This document shows, one piece after another, positions 45,861 to 59,867 of a stretch of 64,000 nucleotides of DNA (position 1 is the stretch's first letter; the number at the start of each line of letters is the position of its first letter). The notes below the pieces were generated by a model. It made no database searches and was not told where the DNA came from. It was given only the letters and a program-made list of their open reading frames with translations. The stretch spans positions 775,748 to 839,747 of the forward strand of contig VCAZ01000014.1 in NCBI GenBank assembly GCA_005784505.1, written 5' to 3'. This DNA comes from Bagarius yarrelli (lineage: Eukaryota; Chordata; Actinopteri; Siluriformes; Sisoridae). A program made the translations under genes and the position numbers.

Positions 45861-47330
45861 TTGTAGAGTCTGTTGCTTTGTTTGCATGGTTGAGTTCTTT
45901 TGCCTAAATATGCTAAGTTAGGGAGATTACAAAAGTAAGTCAAAGACGACCCAACATAAGATAGTAAAAGATGTTAAAATTGTCAACCATATGCAAAAGC
46001 AGGTTGGCCATTTGTTCCCCTTACAGAACATTAACTGTTCTTTATCTAGTTCTTCAGCTTTGCAGCTCTTGATATCTACACCAACATACGTCTCTTTCTT
46101 TTGTTATTCTGAGCTCAATGTCACCACCCGATCCAGTCTGTATCCAACCCAGTTGGTGGATCAGCAGTTGGAAACAATAAAGCGGTTTCCCAGTAATGAC
46201 CGTCTTCTAGATGTCCATCCAGACAACACCAAGGGAACTTTGCTGCAGCATGGTCAGAGGAGAACGTACCTGGTCAGACAAAGCTTGGTTTCTCCCAAGG
46301 TTTTTTTTCTCCATTCTGTCACTGATGGAGTTTTGGTCGCTTCTGGCTTGCTTCAATCACTATTGTTACAATATAAATAAAGGTGACTCGAAGGAGAAAT
46401 CTTGCAAAAGCCAGTCTTTTAGAGACAATACTCCGGTTTGATTCTGTTAAATGAACCTAGTCTGTGAGCTCATAAAACTCGGCAACCGAGTGGAAACAAG
46501 AACCTTCGTTCTATTCCATACATGAACATTGAAGAAACTTCTGAGTAAATATAAAAGTCTGAGAATCAGAACAGAAGCTGCAAAAGATTGTGAGATTAAA
46601 GCTGTGGATTGACTGATCAGGTTGTATCTTTATTACCCTCTGTAAAACAGTTAAAAAGGCATACATGTTGCCGGATAAAATAAAAATTGATGGCCGTGGA
46701 ACTTTCATCACTAAGTCTTTGATATAGTGCTCTAATTAGTTTGTCGAGATGTGGATGACATGCTGGGATGTAAAAACCCTGAAGGAATCAGGCTCTTTGG
46801 TGGATTCAAGGTTTTTACCTATTAGTATCAAAAGGATTTTAAGCACTGTTGGCTTTTAGACTGTCCGGGCAGAATAGCAGCGGGACAGTTTAACAGATCC
46901 CAGGAATTGAAGATCTGACAAAAGGTGAGGTTTGTTCGTTGAGAAAGGACTTTTCTCTGATCATCAATAACACCCAGTGGTGTATCTATTTCTCATTATT
47001 TCTTTTCCACTCACCGTCCTAAAAAATCTGACTTCTTTACTAAAGTTAACAGGGTTAACAGGGGAATGTTAACAGCCAGCTAACTGGTAAAGGAAGTTCT
47101 GTGTAGTCTCTTTTATTTGAACCTCAGTGGACTTTTACGTTTCTTTAAATACTAAATAAGAAGGATGATTTGCATTTGCCAGGTATTTACCTTAAGATTG
47201 AAATAATGTACCTGCTTTTAAAAATCAGAATATGTTTGTCTATAATCAGGAACACTGACTTGGGCTCGAAAGTTATGATTTAGTCATGGTGAAGATGGTA
47301 AAAGACTGGGACTATTCCCTGGTATTGTAC

Positions 47331-47512
47331 CACTGGTAGCGCGGTGGTTAAGGTGTTGGACTGATACCTGTAAGACCAGGGTTGGATTCCCAGTACCACC
47401 AAGCTGCTACTGCTGTGCCCCCTAACAAGGCACCCAATTGCTCAGTTGTATAAAATATATAAATGTAAGTCGCTCTGGAAAAGGACGTCTGCCAAATGCT
47501 GTAAATGTAAAT
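47331..47512 (+). mobile_element. tRNA-derived SINE
   Basis: The head 'ggtagcgcggtggttaaggt' with 'gggttggattccc', middle 'agtaccaccaagctgctact' and tail 'aaggacgtctgccaaatgct'. Near full length. Confidence 0.85.
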
Positions 47513-50500
47513 ATACCCACTGCCTCAGTTCACTTCATTCCTGAGGGTGTTTTGGTTTTAACAGTTTTAGTTAAAAAAGCAGTCTCAGTGGACCGTAGCA
47601 AACCAAAGGCAACAACTGGTTCTTAATTCCTATTCTATGTACATCTGGTTCCTCTCAATGTCAATCTGGATTCCTCAAAAAGAAGGCTTGGGTTCTATTT
47701 AAATACAAGTGTCGTTTCTTCTTATGGAGAATCTTTATTTCTTTCAAGGGATCTTGATTTTAAAACTAGGTGTGGTTTTTCTGAACTACATTGGCAGGTA
47801 TATTGTTAAGCACTAAAGGTTTAACCAAAGACCTGGCAAAACATCATCACCCTTTTTTTATCCAGTATTTGAGGAAAAGTACAAATTCATTAAGGTTTAG
47901 ATGATTTGGACTGAAAGGTTGTTCTTCAGTCATGGTGGACTAGTCCCTGGTACCACTGCCTCAGTTCAGTGCAGTTCTGTCTGTATAGTATAGACGTTGA
48001 TAGTATAGAACATAGCTGTTTTTGTAACATCACACAGACCTGATCCGCAACCACTATTGTTGATTGACACTGATCAGACACTGGAGGATCTGGACCCGGG
48101 TACTGGAACCTTTGACAAGAATCAAGTGAGCAGGTCAGTAGCGCCATGCTAATAATTAGAGAGCGAAATAGCAACTCTGTGAATATACATAAAATGTGAG
48201 GGAAGGGCTAGTGTATAACTAGCTTGAGGGATTGTTTTGGACTGATGAGGTGTGTACCTGGATAATGTTTAGGTGAGGGTGCGCCCTGGTTTGGTGCAAC
48301 TGGCTTGGCCGTGATAATAATTCATAATATTAAGTTCATTATGAACAATAATTTAAAGTGATTGTCTTATTATAAACTGTGTATGTTGTGGGTAAAGATA
48401 ACATGGTCACACTACATACAGTTTATCGTTGTAGATGGTTTATAACAGTGTGTTAATGATTAATAAGGCATTAATAAATTATTTTAAATGGTTTCGGAGC
48501 AGTCCAAACGCCCCACAGAACAAAGGTGTGGAGTGAACAGAGTTCATTAACATTTAAAGCAACAGGCACTGAAAAGGGTGACTGTGAACAGAACTGATTT
48601 TCACAAGGTAAAACGAGTGAAACTACCAGTAAGAATTTTAATCAAAGTTAATGGTAGACTTTTTATTTATGACCCTTAAGGATCATATCAACTGGTGGAA
48701 AATGGCCATCTGGTGGCCTCATTAAGGTCAATAATGAAAGGCTAGGTTCTTCTCAAGCTGAGACCTGGTTTTCCTTAGGTATTTGTTGATTCTTATCATC
48801 TTCGGCTATTTATCCTAAATATTATCTGTAGCTTGATTACAAACATATCCAAACCCACTTCAAGCTAATAATCATTTTGTAACCATGGTTAAAATAATAG
48901 TTTTTTTTTTTTAGCTTAGTATCTGTATCTTGTACACACACATCCACAGGCAAGCCTACACAGAATAATTGCTCTCATGTAGTGTTTTGGAGAAATCCAC
49001 TGAAGCAGAAATGATGGCTGATGACACAAAACTGCTGGGTGTCACAGTGGCCAAACGCAGCTGTGAAGATTTTTTTTCTTCTCAGAGTAGTCTTGTTTCT
49101 CTCGGATCACCTCAGTCTCCAGCACAACAGTTCCCTGCTGTTTTGTTCAAAGTATCCTTAGTTTGTCACCTAACATAGAATTTTTTCTTTCCACATGCGA
49201 GAAGAAAGTGAAAGCTAAGCAGAGTGACTTCTAGTATGGTGCACTCTGCAGTAGGAATCTGATGCTGGACTCTTCCTGACGCAAGCTTCTATTTTCTGCC
49301 TACGAACTGTGACATTGCGTGAATGACCTCAGGAAAGTATAGTAAGACGAGCCTCACTGCACTGCCCTGCCCACGGGACTACAGCCCTGTTCGATAGCAC
49401 TTATGTTCCACAAAGAACCAGATCCCTTCATACATACGCACAACCGTAGCTTCATGCATTGCTGAAGCAAATTAAACTCGATTACGACTTGTGAAAAAGG
49501 TGTCTCATCTCAATGGCAACCATCTTTTAATTAAATTCTCTGTTGGAAGCAAAACGTTAATGAACTGCCTTAGTGGGTAAATTGGACCAATGAGTCTGGT
49601 CCCCTTTAATTACTTTGGTCTAGACTGTAGTCGCGTTGCTAACTGTAATGTAGATCAGTTTTCAGTGGAAATGCTATAAAGTAGGGTTAAGGCGATGGCA
49701 CCTACATGTAACCAGGGCTTGTTTCCAGCTCGGGTCATTTCCGGCCCCACCTTTCCCTTAATCTCCTCTATTTCATCCCTCTGTCCTATTAATAAAGGCA
49801 ACAAATGCCCGAAAAATCTTAATAAAGATAAATTTTGTAAAGTTGACTAGGCTTTTTGCGTTAACAAGCCTCAGAGTTTAAGGGGTAAAAAAGCTTGTAG
49901 GTGACAATTGCATTGGTTGGTAACAACTTGCTTATAGTGATTGTTGAATGGTGTAGCTTTGATTTAGGAACTAACAATTGTTGATGAGTGTCCCTAGGGT
50001 TAAGAAATTTGTTGACTGGTTATGGTACTATTAAGGAATATAAGTATAAAAACTGTGGCCCAATTGGTACCAGACAACTCTGGTTCTGATGGATGCAGGA
50101 AGTAAAGGAAATATGGTCAATTTGGTAACTAAGGCATTATGGGTGAAATCTGTAAAACAGTTAGGGGAAGTGGTAGCTTGGCGGTGGTGGTGGTGAGTGC
50201 TGATGGAAAGGGTTTGAGTTTTTGTTCTTGGGATTATCAAGTTGCCATCGAACAGGGTCCTTAACTCTGCTTTGCTGTATAAATTTATGTTTAGTTTGCT
50301 CTGGGTCCCAGCAATGGCAGCTTGGTAGTGTTGGGAATTAACCAAGATCGTTCAATCAGCATTCAAACACCAACACCATTATTGTAAGTCATAATGAATG
50401 AGAGGATCTGCCGAATGCTGTTAATGTTATGACATAAATACAGTCCAGCTTTGTGGGCAGAACCTTTTTCTTCTCGCTGATATAAGTAAGATCTATAGTA

Positions 50501-51433
50501 GGAAGTTGGCCATTTGGTCAAGAGTTGTGAGAACATTAATAAAAGTCAAATAACTTTATCTAAGCAAATAACTTTAATTCCCTTGGACCCAATAACAGCT
50601 CTGAGCCCTTGCGGTCTTCTCATCTCTGATGAATCTTGCTGACCTTAAAGTACATTTATTGAAGGTTGCCAACACAACAGTCTACACAGATTGGGTTTAA
50701 GATCAGCCTCATTTCCTCCCTCCACAGTACTTGAGCTGTCAAAGTGACCAAAATGCATATCCCTAATAGCAACTTTATTGATCCCGAATGATCCCGAGGT
50801 CAAGCGTAAAACTGCGAACCGTACACCATCTAATCTCTTACACAGAAAACAGAAATGCAAATTCAGCAGCCTGTGCACCGTCAGCTTTCATTAAACGACT
50901 GATCAAGGCACTATTTCCACACTTGCACTAAAATCTAAGCTCGCCCACGCTAGGCTCTGTGCAGGGTTTCATAATAAAAAGGTAAAAGATTCTTACACAC
51001 AGGATTTTCTAGTCATCGCAAAGTAATTACATGCTGCTTAATCGGATAAAATGCAGGCAGGTTCTTGGAATGAAGGTTTTGCCGGTATTTTCCATTTACT
51101 TCCTTGGTCATTAGTTATTTGCATCATCATTCCTACATACACATAATATACAAGTAGAATGTGGGCAGTGGTGGTTTAAGTAGTTAAGGCTCTTGGTTGT
51201 CTTGGTTGTTGCCAAGCTAAAATTGGTGGACCCTTGAGCATGGCCCCTAATTTTTTTTTGTTTTGCTCCAGGGGCACCATGCTACAAAAGAGCCCATCTT
51301 CCAAAAGTGGAGCATATAAAAAATATAATAACGAAGATCCTGTCAACCAAACATCACAGTAAGTAATTAAAATGGAAATCATTGGGCAGTGCAGACTGGC
51401 TGAGAGTTATTTTCATTCCAACACACTTAAATA

Positions 51434-51622
51434 ACTGGTAGTTTAGTGATTAAGGTGCTGGACTTCTAATTGGAGGTTCAGGGTTCTATTCCCAACACCA
51501 CCAAGTTACCACTGCTGGGCCCCTGAGCAAGGCCCTTAAACCCCCTATTGCTTAGTTGTATAATAGAGATAAATGTAAGTCATTCTGGATACGGACGTCT
51601 GCCAAATACTGTACAATGCAAA
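51434..51622 (+). mobile_element. tRNA-derived SINE
   Basis: The head 'tggtagtttagtgattaagg', 'ctgggcccctgagcaaggcc' and tail 'ggatacggacgtctgccaaa' are in order. Confidence 0.85.
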
Positions 51623-52164
51623 ATGCCTCCAGACAACCCTTTTTCCATGTTTTTGTTCCAATCATGAACAAGGTCACCGGCACCTCACCTGAGTCGCCTT
51701 TGTCCTGACAGTCAAAAAGCCAATGAGGGACGAACAGTCTATAAAACGCTCATTTATTAACCACACACAGCTGGACCCATTCATTAACTACCACTTTCAT
51801 CACTTCAGCAGTGAACGGTGAGGTCGGTGTCTGGTCAGATTTACAAATATATTTATTCAGTCAAGTCGCTTACATTCACACACTGATTACTGTTTAAGTG
51901 CCAAATCTCAAACTCATGAATCCAAAATTACTTCCATAAATACCTTAAATTCGAAATTACGATTTCTCAAATTTGGAATTCCTGTAAAAAAAAATAGGAG
52001 TGATTTTTTTTTCAGGTCTTTGTACAGCTATAAGTTAGATTTTCTTGGCCACGTCTGCATCTTACCTATAGGTGTGTCTAATAAATGCTGATGAGAGATA
52101 ACGCATCTCTCCAGACACCGACCTCACCGTTTACCCTTAAAGTGATGTAAGTGGTAGTGGTAGT

Positions 52165-52292
52165 AATGATAGTGATAGCTCAGGGGAATTTAACTGCTGA
52201 TTGGCAGATCATAGGTTCAACTCTCGGCACCACCAGTCGGCCACTGCTGGGCCCCTAAGCAAGGCCCTTAACTCTCATCTAACTCTTGTAGG
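52165..52292 (+). mobile_element. SINE fragment, tail missing
   Basis: 'cataggttcaactctcggca' and 'cactgctgggcccctaagca' are present. The sequence diverges after 'ctcatctaac'. Confidence 0.7.
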
Positions 52293-53207
52293 ATTAATGT
52301 TGATTTGAATATTTATTTTATCTGATCATTATCAGTCTCAGGTACCGCACTACCCTGTATCACGCATTCTCCAGGTCTCTCGCTGCATTACAGCCGTCTA
52401 AACTAAAACTTTTACTACACATACAAACATAAACTTAATTTTACGAAACGTAAAAAAATCAGTGTTAAGTATTAAATACAGTATATGCGTGTATATAATG
52501 ATTAACGACAGAGTGTATCTAGGGTTTTTCTGAAAAATTGTCATAGAACATATAAATTCCTATAGTCACCTCAGTAACAAAGAGAAAAAATTAACAAAAA
52601 AAATTGGTTCTAAGGGGCATCCGGTGTGGCAAAAAAATCAGCTAATGGGTAAGATTTACTATCGGTTACGTTATCAGTATCATTTAGTTCAACAAATTTT
52701 ATCTAAATGGTTCCTGGTTTGCATTTTAGTATATAGTCCAAAACAGGAACTAAAAAAATGTTTCTATAATAGGACAGGAACTTAAATCAACTCTGAATGT
52801 AAAGAGATTGATAAAAGATGAGAACAAATAGAAAAGGATAAAAGACAGAGCGAGCCAGAGAGAGAGAAAGAGAAAGAGGGAGAGAGAGAGAAAGGGATGA
52901 CGGATGGATTGAGCTCTAGCTAACAGGGCTGGGTGTTAAATCAGCGTCAGCTCTCGGCGCTCATGCAGACATTAAAAATGATTTATTGATGGTTTTATGG
53001 ATCTTAACAGGCGAGGAAGAGTAAAAATTAAACCTGATACGTCAATGACCTTTCCGGCAGGCTGCACCATGCAGAGATGGAAAGAGATCCCTTTTTCTCC
53101 TTACTAGTGTGTGTGTGTGTGTGTGGGTAAGATGAAAGAGTGAGAAAAGGGAATGTGATATGTGAGAATTGTATGCACTCATTTGCAAACATTCCAATAA
53201 GGTAGAT

Positions 53208-53257
<50 letters not shown>

Positions 53258-53660
53258 TGGGGAAGAAGACAAAGGTTTTTGTGCCTAGCGAGTTAAATAC
53301 TGTGGATAAATTCTCTGCATACTCAGCAGCTCCCGACACACAAACTGAAGCAGTGGGTGTCGGTTCTAACCTAATTGGAATCAGAACACAAAAGGAACCT
53401 TCGAGAGAAAGTGAAATAAAATCTAAGCAATTTGTAAGAAACACACAGATCACCCAGCTGGATCATGTGATTACTACAAAGAGAAGAATCGCACAAATAC
53501 AGACACTAAACGTAGCAAATGCATGGAGTTGAAAAAAAAACAGAGGGGTAAATTTAATTAGCACAGACACAGCAATGAAGGGGGTACTGGTTACTTTGAG
53601 GGCTTGGCAACCCGTATTCTTTTGTCCTGCTAATTTCCATCACTGGCCTTCCCACTGCTG

Positions 53661-53790
53661 ATTACCTGGATCAGGTTTTTCAGTCATTTATAAACGAGAA
53701 GAAACCATCTCAGACGGTAGAGTAGGGGAAGACCACCTAAATTAGTATCCTCCAGTGTCTAACTGACTGAACACATCTGATCCAGGTAAG
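53661..53790. mobile_element. Short hairpin MITE
   Basis: 'attacctggatcaggttttt' at the left and 'cacatctgatccaggtaagg' at the right are imperfect inverted repeats of about 26 bases enclosing 70 bases. Confidence 0.55.
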
Positions 53791-53995
53791 GACAAAGGAA
53801 CTTCAGAAACATGGATTAGACAGGAGTCAGGAAAAACAAAAAAGAGGAAAAAGGGAGATGAGAGGACAATCCAAATAATAAACTGATAAGAGAATAAAGG
53901 ACAAAATGAAGGAATAGAAAAGGAATCAGTTTTCAGAAATGTGTTAACCCTTTAACATTTTATGGATTAGTTTGTATTTATCAAGATATTTAATG

Positions 53996-54054
<59 letters not shown>
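53996..54054. repeat. (GATA)n microsatellite
   Basis: About 14 units of GATA/ATAG, followed by interrupted GGAT/GATA units to 54103. Confidence 0.95.
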
Positions 54055-54399
54055 GGGTCAGTGGATGGATGGATAGATGGATAGGTAGATAGATAGATAG
54101 ATAGCTCTTTCTTCTCTGCTTGGAATATTCTAGCTCTGTATTCAGTATTTCCAAAATAGTCTCCAGCTCCACTGCAACACTGACCAGAACAAAGATTGGC
54201 GGTTCCAGCGTGTCAAATCCGATTCCATCATGATCAGGTCAGATTAGCAACACTTAATACATGTATTTCCAATTAGGAATGATATCACTCGAAAACATTC
54301 TTTCAACTACATCTGGAGCAGATGTTACGCAACGTACCAGAACATCGATGAGACCTTATCATTGAATTTCTGAGTTGCACAGTAAGACCTGCTGCAGCC

Positions 54400-54850
54400 C
54401 GATTCCTTAATTTCATTACCGACCTCTGAAACTAATTGTGTTAGTGCTGGTTGTAATCAGCTTATTGTTGGATCTGGTCTTGCACCCTGGATCGGGCCAA
54501 GTTCACCTAAGCTGAACTGAGTGGATGGAAAAGTCTAATAGATTTTACCGGGCTCTTTCTCCTCCTTCCTTATCGTTGCCCATATATTTAATACACACAT
54601 ACAGTTGCTTTCTCTCTCTCGTCTGAATCATAATGGATGAAGAGCATCAATACTTGGCCATCACAGCAGCTTTTTTTCCGTGTGGCTCGATATCCGGGGC
54701 CGCTCATTGTTTGGTTAATCATTTCGAATGAAGCCCAAAGTTAATGAGGTTACTTCTGATCTCTTTAATTTTATCCGCATCTTAAAGCTCTATCGACCGC
54801 CCGCCGAAGGGAGGATGAGCAAAAGTCAAATGTACAGCATGACCTACATC
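54400..54850. other. Candidate conserved non-coding element
   Basis: Unique sequence with 'ctcattgtttggttaatcat', 'aaagttaatgaggttacttc' and 'taattttatccgcatcttaa' blocks, clear of repeats for about 450 bases. Confidence 0.35.
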
Positions 54851-55697
54851 ACCAAAAACATGACCGTACAATCGAAATCACTGCTGGTTCAAGTTCTTAC
54901 AAAAGTTCTTACACTTGTGACATTTCATGTGCCGTCATTGAGTCTGGTTTCCATGTCCTTTTAACAGGTTCTCCAGTTTCATCTTTCTGGAACATTATAG
55001 TAGGTGGACTACCAAGTCCAAATTGACCCTTCCAAATTTATTTTAACACAATGGTTTTTCAAAGACTTGCAATTTATTGAAAATGATCCAACCTAACATG
55101 CTGTGAAAGATTATTGGCTCCTTTTACATCAGCCTTTCTAACTTTAGATAATTAGATGAACTTTAATACATATAAAAAAACTTGCACACTCGGTTTCCTA
55201 AAATATGGAGCAAGTTTGTTTGATATGATGAAATAAAAGTCTCTGCTAAACAGCTTTTCCATTAAATTTAAAGTATTTAACAGAATACTTATAAATAGTT
55301 AAATAACCATAAAATATAAATGTCATATTAGGATGAATAAAATAGAAGCTTTGCGCAAAAAGAGATGAAGCTAGAAACTTTAAAAATTCAATACACTGAT
55401 GTAATTCTTAAAAAAATTGTGGAAACCTGATGGACATCATAAAGTCTTTTAAGGTTCATCGATTTGTTAAGGTTCTTATGTTCCTTAAAATATTGTTTTC
55501 GCATCAAGGGAGGGAAGTGGTAGCATTGTGGTTAAAGTTTTAGGCACAGGGACCCAGCAGTGGCAGCTTGGTTGCATGCTGGCATATGAAACCATGACCT
55601 TCCTATTAGGAACCCAACACCTTAACCAATTTAGCTACTGTATGGCTTTTGCATTGGTTTGTATTAGGTATTTAAGCAACCTTGTGTGGAGTAAAAC

Positions 55698-56113
55698 AAT
55701 CCATCCATCCATCCATCCATCCATCCATCCACCTATCCATCCATTTATCCATCCATTACCAGTCTACACCAGCTTATTTCTATTCAGGGCCACAGGGATC
55801 TACTGGAGTCTATCCCAGCTGTCATTGGGTAAAAGAAGCGGTCACCCTGGACAGGTCACAAATCCATTAGAGGGCCACATACAGACAAACAACCAAACAC
55901 ACTCACTTCTATGGCCAATTTAGAATCACTAATCAACTTAACATACATGTTTTTGGACTGTGGGAGGAAGCCAGAGTATCCAGAGTAAACCAACGCAAAT
56001 ACAGGGTGAACATGCAAACTCTATACAAAAAGACTTCTGCAGGGGATTCAAACCTTCTGGAACCTTCTTGCTGTGAGGCAACAATACTAACCACTATGCC
56101 ACCATGCGGCTCC
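55698..56113 (-). mobile_element. tRNA-derived SINE with (ATCC)n tail, minus orientation
   Basis: The (ATCC)n array is followed by 'cctggacaggtcacaaatcc', 'ggccaatttagaatcactaa', 'gtttttggactgtgggagga' and the reversed head 'ctgtgaggcaacaatactaa'. It is the same family as 41515-41860, in the opposite direction. Confidence 0.85.
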
Positions 56114-56594
56114 TTATGTGAATTTAAATTCATCTGGTTTGTGAAGGTCATGTCAAGAATAAGTCCATAATAGTCCAGTTTCCTGATGAGAGTCCATTAA
56201 CATCTCATCTATATTTTTCATTATTTTATCTCCATCTGCTGTAATGACCCTGAATCTGGGCGCTGACTCTGCAGAAAGCAGCACTAATGTGACTTACTCG
56301 CTACAAAAGACGAATTTGTCTGTATGTGGGAAACAGTCCGTGACACGTTGTATACACGACGGGTGCGAGTGAAATTGAGATTTAATGCAAATGAGACTGA
56401 ATGCAATCTGGAAACTATTACACATTTCACCGCATTACCTACCGATTATTTCAAATCTTGAGAAGGTTCTATATAGATTTTTGTAAGAGTGCATGCCATA
56501 CAGTATGTCGATTTGGTTGATTGTTGCTGCACTGTTTCTATCTGAGCGGATAGCTATGCAGTTGTAGATTTAATAGTAATAGTAGATCTAATAT

Positions 56595-56790
56595 GGGAAA
56601 ATGTTAGCGCAGTGGTTAAGGTGTTCGAGGTGTCGGACAGCTAATTGGAAGATCGGGGGGTTCGATTCCTATCACCTTAAAATTGGCACTGTTGGGCCAC
56701 TAAGCAAGGCCCTTAACCCCCATTTGCCCGGTTGTATACAAGATGTAAGTCGCTCTGGATAAGGACGTCTGCTAAATGCCGTAAATGTAA
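56595..56790 (+). mobile_element. tRNA-derived SINE
   Basis: The head 'atgttagcgcagtggttaag', 'aagcaaggcccttaaccccc' and tail 'aaggacgtctgctaaatgcc'. A second-tail-type fragment follows immediately to 56882. Confidence 0.85.
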
Positions 56791-57539
56791 CTGTTAAAGC
56801 TCTGGGTTGTTGAACAGATGGCTGACCTGGTGCTCTGACCCCAACTTCTTTTAGCTGGGGTATGCAAAGCAAATTTTACATTTCCATACTATATAGCATG
56901 TCAAAATGGTTATATAAGGTGAGTAGTATGACTGTAGAATGTGTGTGAAAAGTTTCAGGATGATCTATTACTTCTGCTAAAGTATGTATACGATAGGCCC
57001 TTTAATATCCCATGAGCCCACAGGAGACACGACTTATCATATAATAATAATAATAGTAAGTGTTGAAACCTTTAAAGCTTAAAGTAAATGTTGTTCCTTG
57101 TTTCTAGTTATTGTGTGTTTCAGGTCGTTATTATGTTGGAAAACTGCGGTTTGGCTCACTTTTTTAGGAGAAGGCATCGTGTTCTGCTTCAGAATGTCAC
57201 AGTACATGCTGGAATCCATGTATCCCTCAATAAACCTTGGCCCCCAGTACTAGCTGCACTCATGCAGCCCCAGAACCCCAGATTTTGACACATGAATAAA
57301 AATGGCGTATGTAGTATGTCCGGTTTTCCTTTGTACTTCCCGTAACCATACTATAAAGACCTTTTAACTTTTATGTAGTACCTATTTAATTAGCAGGTGA
57401 CTGACTTACTTGCTAAATTTTTACCTCTAAACTTTTATTTGTAAATAAAAACAACTGAAGATTGGTCTTACAAGTATTTCCACTCTGAGCAGGTCCGGCG
57501 GGGAATAAGATAAGGCCATAACACAGTGGAATGAGTGCT

Positions 57540-57840
57540 GGAGCAACAGTAGGAGACTAGCCACCGGTTCCCCTGGGTAATGAATCTCTATTGGTGGATG
57601 TCAGGCTGCTGTAAAACCCAATTAGTGTCAGTGTGCCTTCTGCTGCTTCACTCATGGCGAGATAACCCTTAGCATGGAGCTGCCCAGGCACCGATCCCCC
57701 TCGCCTCGGCCCCGGGAGCTCGAGCTGACTCCAAAGCCGTTTTTCCCCACTCTGCACAGCGACTTGCAGTCTAGCCAAGGCCAATTTCAAACATGGAAAT
57801 CTGGGAGAGACAGGCACCTTGTCTAGAAGGCGGATAATTA
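57540..57840. other. Candidate conserved non-coding element
   Basis: GC-rich unique DNA ('ccctcgcctcggccccggga', 'aacccaattagtgtcagtgt') in an otherwise AT-rich intron. A minus-strand open frame crosses it but matches nothing I recognise and lacks splice context. Confidence 0.35.
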
Positions 57841-58090
57841 AATTGAGTGTAAAAAATACAGATTTTTTTTTTTTTTGTGGGCGTCAGCATAATGCGCACA
57901 CCCCCCCCACCGCCACCCTCCACCTCCGTCTATTTCACGCTTGAAGCGGATCTTTGTCGAGGCAGAGGCTGGCGGTGTCAGCGAGGCGTCTCGCGCTCTC
58001 ATCCCTGCCTTCAAACCTTCCGCGGAGAGATGAAAGTGCTGAACCGGATTGAAGGCACTTCTTCCAACTACCGTCTACTTTTTTGCTCAT

Positions 58091-58138
<48 letters not shown>

Positions 58139-58145
58139 TCTATCT

Positions 58146-58163
58146 ATTATGCATTTGCATAAT
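58146..58163. promoter_or_regulatory. Perfect palindrome resembling a dimeric POU-factor site
   Basis: ATTATGCA-TT-TGCATAAT: 8-base perfect arms around TT. The core ATGCATTTGCAT differs by one base from the MORE element (ATGCATATGCAT) bound by POU dimers and contains the octamer ATTTGCAT. This is a motif match only. Confidence 0.4.
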
Positions 58164-58589
58164 CCGTCACATTGTGTAATTTAAACAAATGCCAGGTGGA
58201 AGGTGGTTTCGAAGGTGCATACAAAAAACGCTAAATCTACAGTACATCACACACAGACACACACACTCTTTCATATTGTGCTGTTTCTAAAAAAAACTGA
58301 ACAAAAGTGTAATCTGAATGTCTGATCTTTATGTGTAATCTTTGTATATTTTTTGTGTAATTGACATTTATATCTGCTCTTTTTGTCAAATGTCTGATCA
58401 TTTAATGTTATATGTGATAAGTAAAAGATTCATGTGGGAGGTGAACTCAAAGGGTAATGAGCTTAAATCCCATGGTTACAGAGCAGTTACTTCTGGGCCC
58501 TTAAGCAAGGCCCTTAACTCTTAACTGTTCTATTGTATAAATGATAGAAATTCATGTTGATGTATTTATGTATTTATGATCTAAATAAA

Positions 58590-58745
58590 TTTATCCACAG
58601 TGAGTTGCATTTATCAAAACGTTTATCCAGCTGAGCGATTAAGGATAAAGGGCCGTCCTCAGGGGCCCAGAAGTAGCAGCTTGGTACTGGTAGGAATTAT
58701 ACCCACGATTTTCTGATTAGTTCATTATCTTAACCACTGAGTTAA
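58590..58745 (-). mobile_element. tRNA-derived SINE, minus orientation
   Basis: 'tttatccacagtgagttgca', 'tcaggggcccagaagtagca' and 'ttatcttaaccactgagtta' read in reverse. Diverged. Confidence 0.7.
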
Positions 58746-59867
58746 TACCCGTTATTTGCTCGACTTATCTAATTAAAATCCTCCAACCAATCAGAAGCCT
58801 GCATTCAACATTTAAACTGCTGTATAACAAACATACAAAAATAAACTTGACCTAAACCTCCATTTCTTCTTTCCCCTAAAGACTGATAATAGTAAAGGAG
58901 TGAACGACACGATCCATTGTGTGATGGAAAAGAATTCAACCCCCCCCCAACAATTCCATTTCCTACCGAAACCATTTTCCTGCATTTGCAAGCCTGTCTA
59001 ATGTCTTGAATGACTGCTTTCGGGGAAAAGCCAGAGCTCAGGTTTGATTTTTCATAACAGCCACTTGGGCTGCAGAAGAAGCGGAACCAACAGTGAGAAA
59101 TCCATCTTCCCCCGATGAAGGATGGAGGCAAGGTTTCTGGCAAAATTTGGATCTTGCCTGTACGGGCTTGCTAGTCACCTCGGCCCTCCCTTTCATCTGA
59201 TGTCTTTTTAGCATGACGCGCTGTAGATCTATCCATCATGGAAGCTGTGAGATTAATCTGTCGTCGCTATTATGAGCCCTTAAAACAGGACGTCGTCAAA
59301 ACCGAAGAACGTCACCGCATCTCAACTTTTATTGAAATAATTCAGTCTTTTGAATAATTCAGTCGCTAAGGTCTGGTATTACAAGCAGACAGGCAGGCAG
59401 GCAGACTGGTGAGGAAGTCTTCGAGCTGGATGAGTGAGATGAGACGGAGGTGGAGGAACTTGTGACCTTGCGCTGAGGAATCCCTGACACCTCTCTGATT
59501 AGTATTCCCAGCAGGGGCAGGCAAGGAGGCAGGTAATTGTGACATGTTTTACATCAATATTGCCCCGCGAGAGGCAGAGAGGCAAGCCGAGCTGAGCACG
59601 CTCAAATGAAGAGAACGAGGGTGATGGCCTGTCAACTCAAAGGAGGGTCCCATGTCAAAGCCGCCTCCTGTCTCCTGACTCCCACATCTAACACAAATCC
59701 ATTACTCGGGCTAATTCCAGCACCCAGACAAGACGCTCGATCCCACTTACAGATCAAGGAAGATTTATCATCATTACATATATTAACAGTCCATTAATTG
59801 TTTTTAAACTCTAATTATAAAACAGCAATTTATTAGTAGGTTTTAAAAACTAAAATTGCAGTAAACC

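Noticed and set aside
45991..46380. 129-residue open frame as a possible gene
   Set aside because: Contains the 'caaggttttttttctccatt' type of sequence seen in fish dispersed repeats (compare 25760-25800); no domain.
58805..59143. 112-residue minus-strand open frame
   Set aside because: No similarity recognised, no splice signals in agreement with robo2, and composition like the surrounding unique intron.
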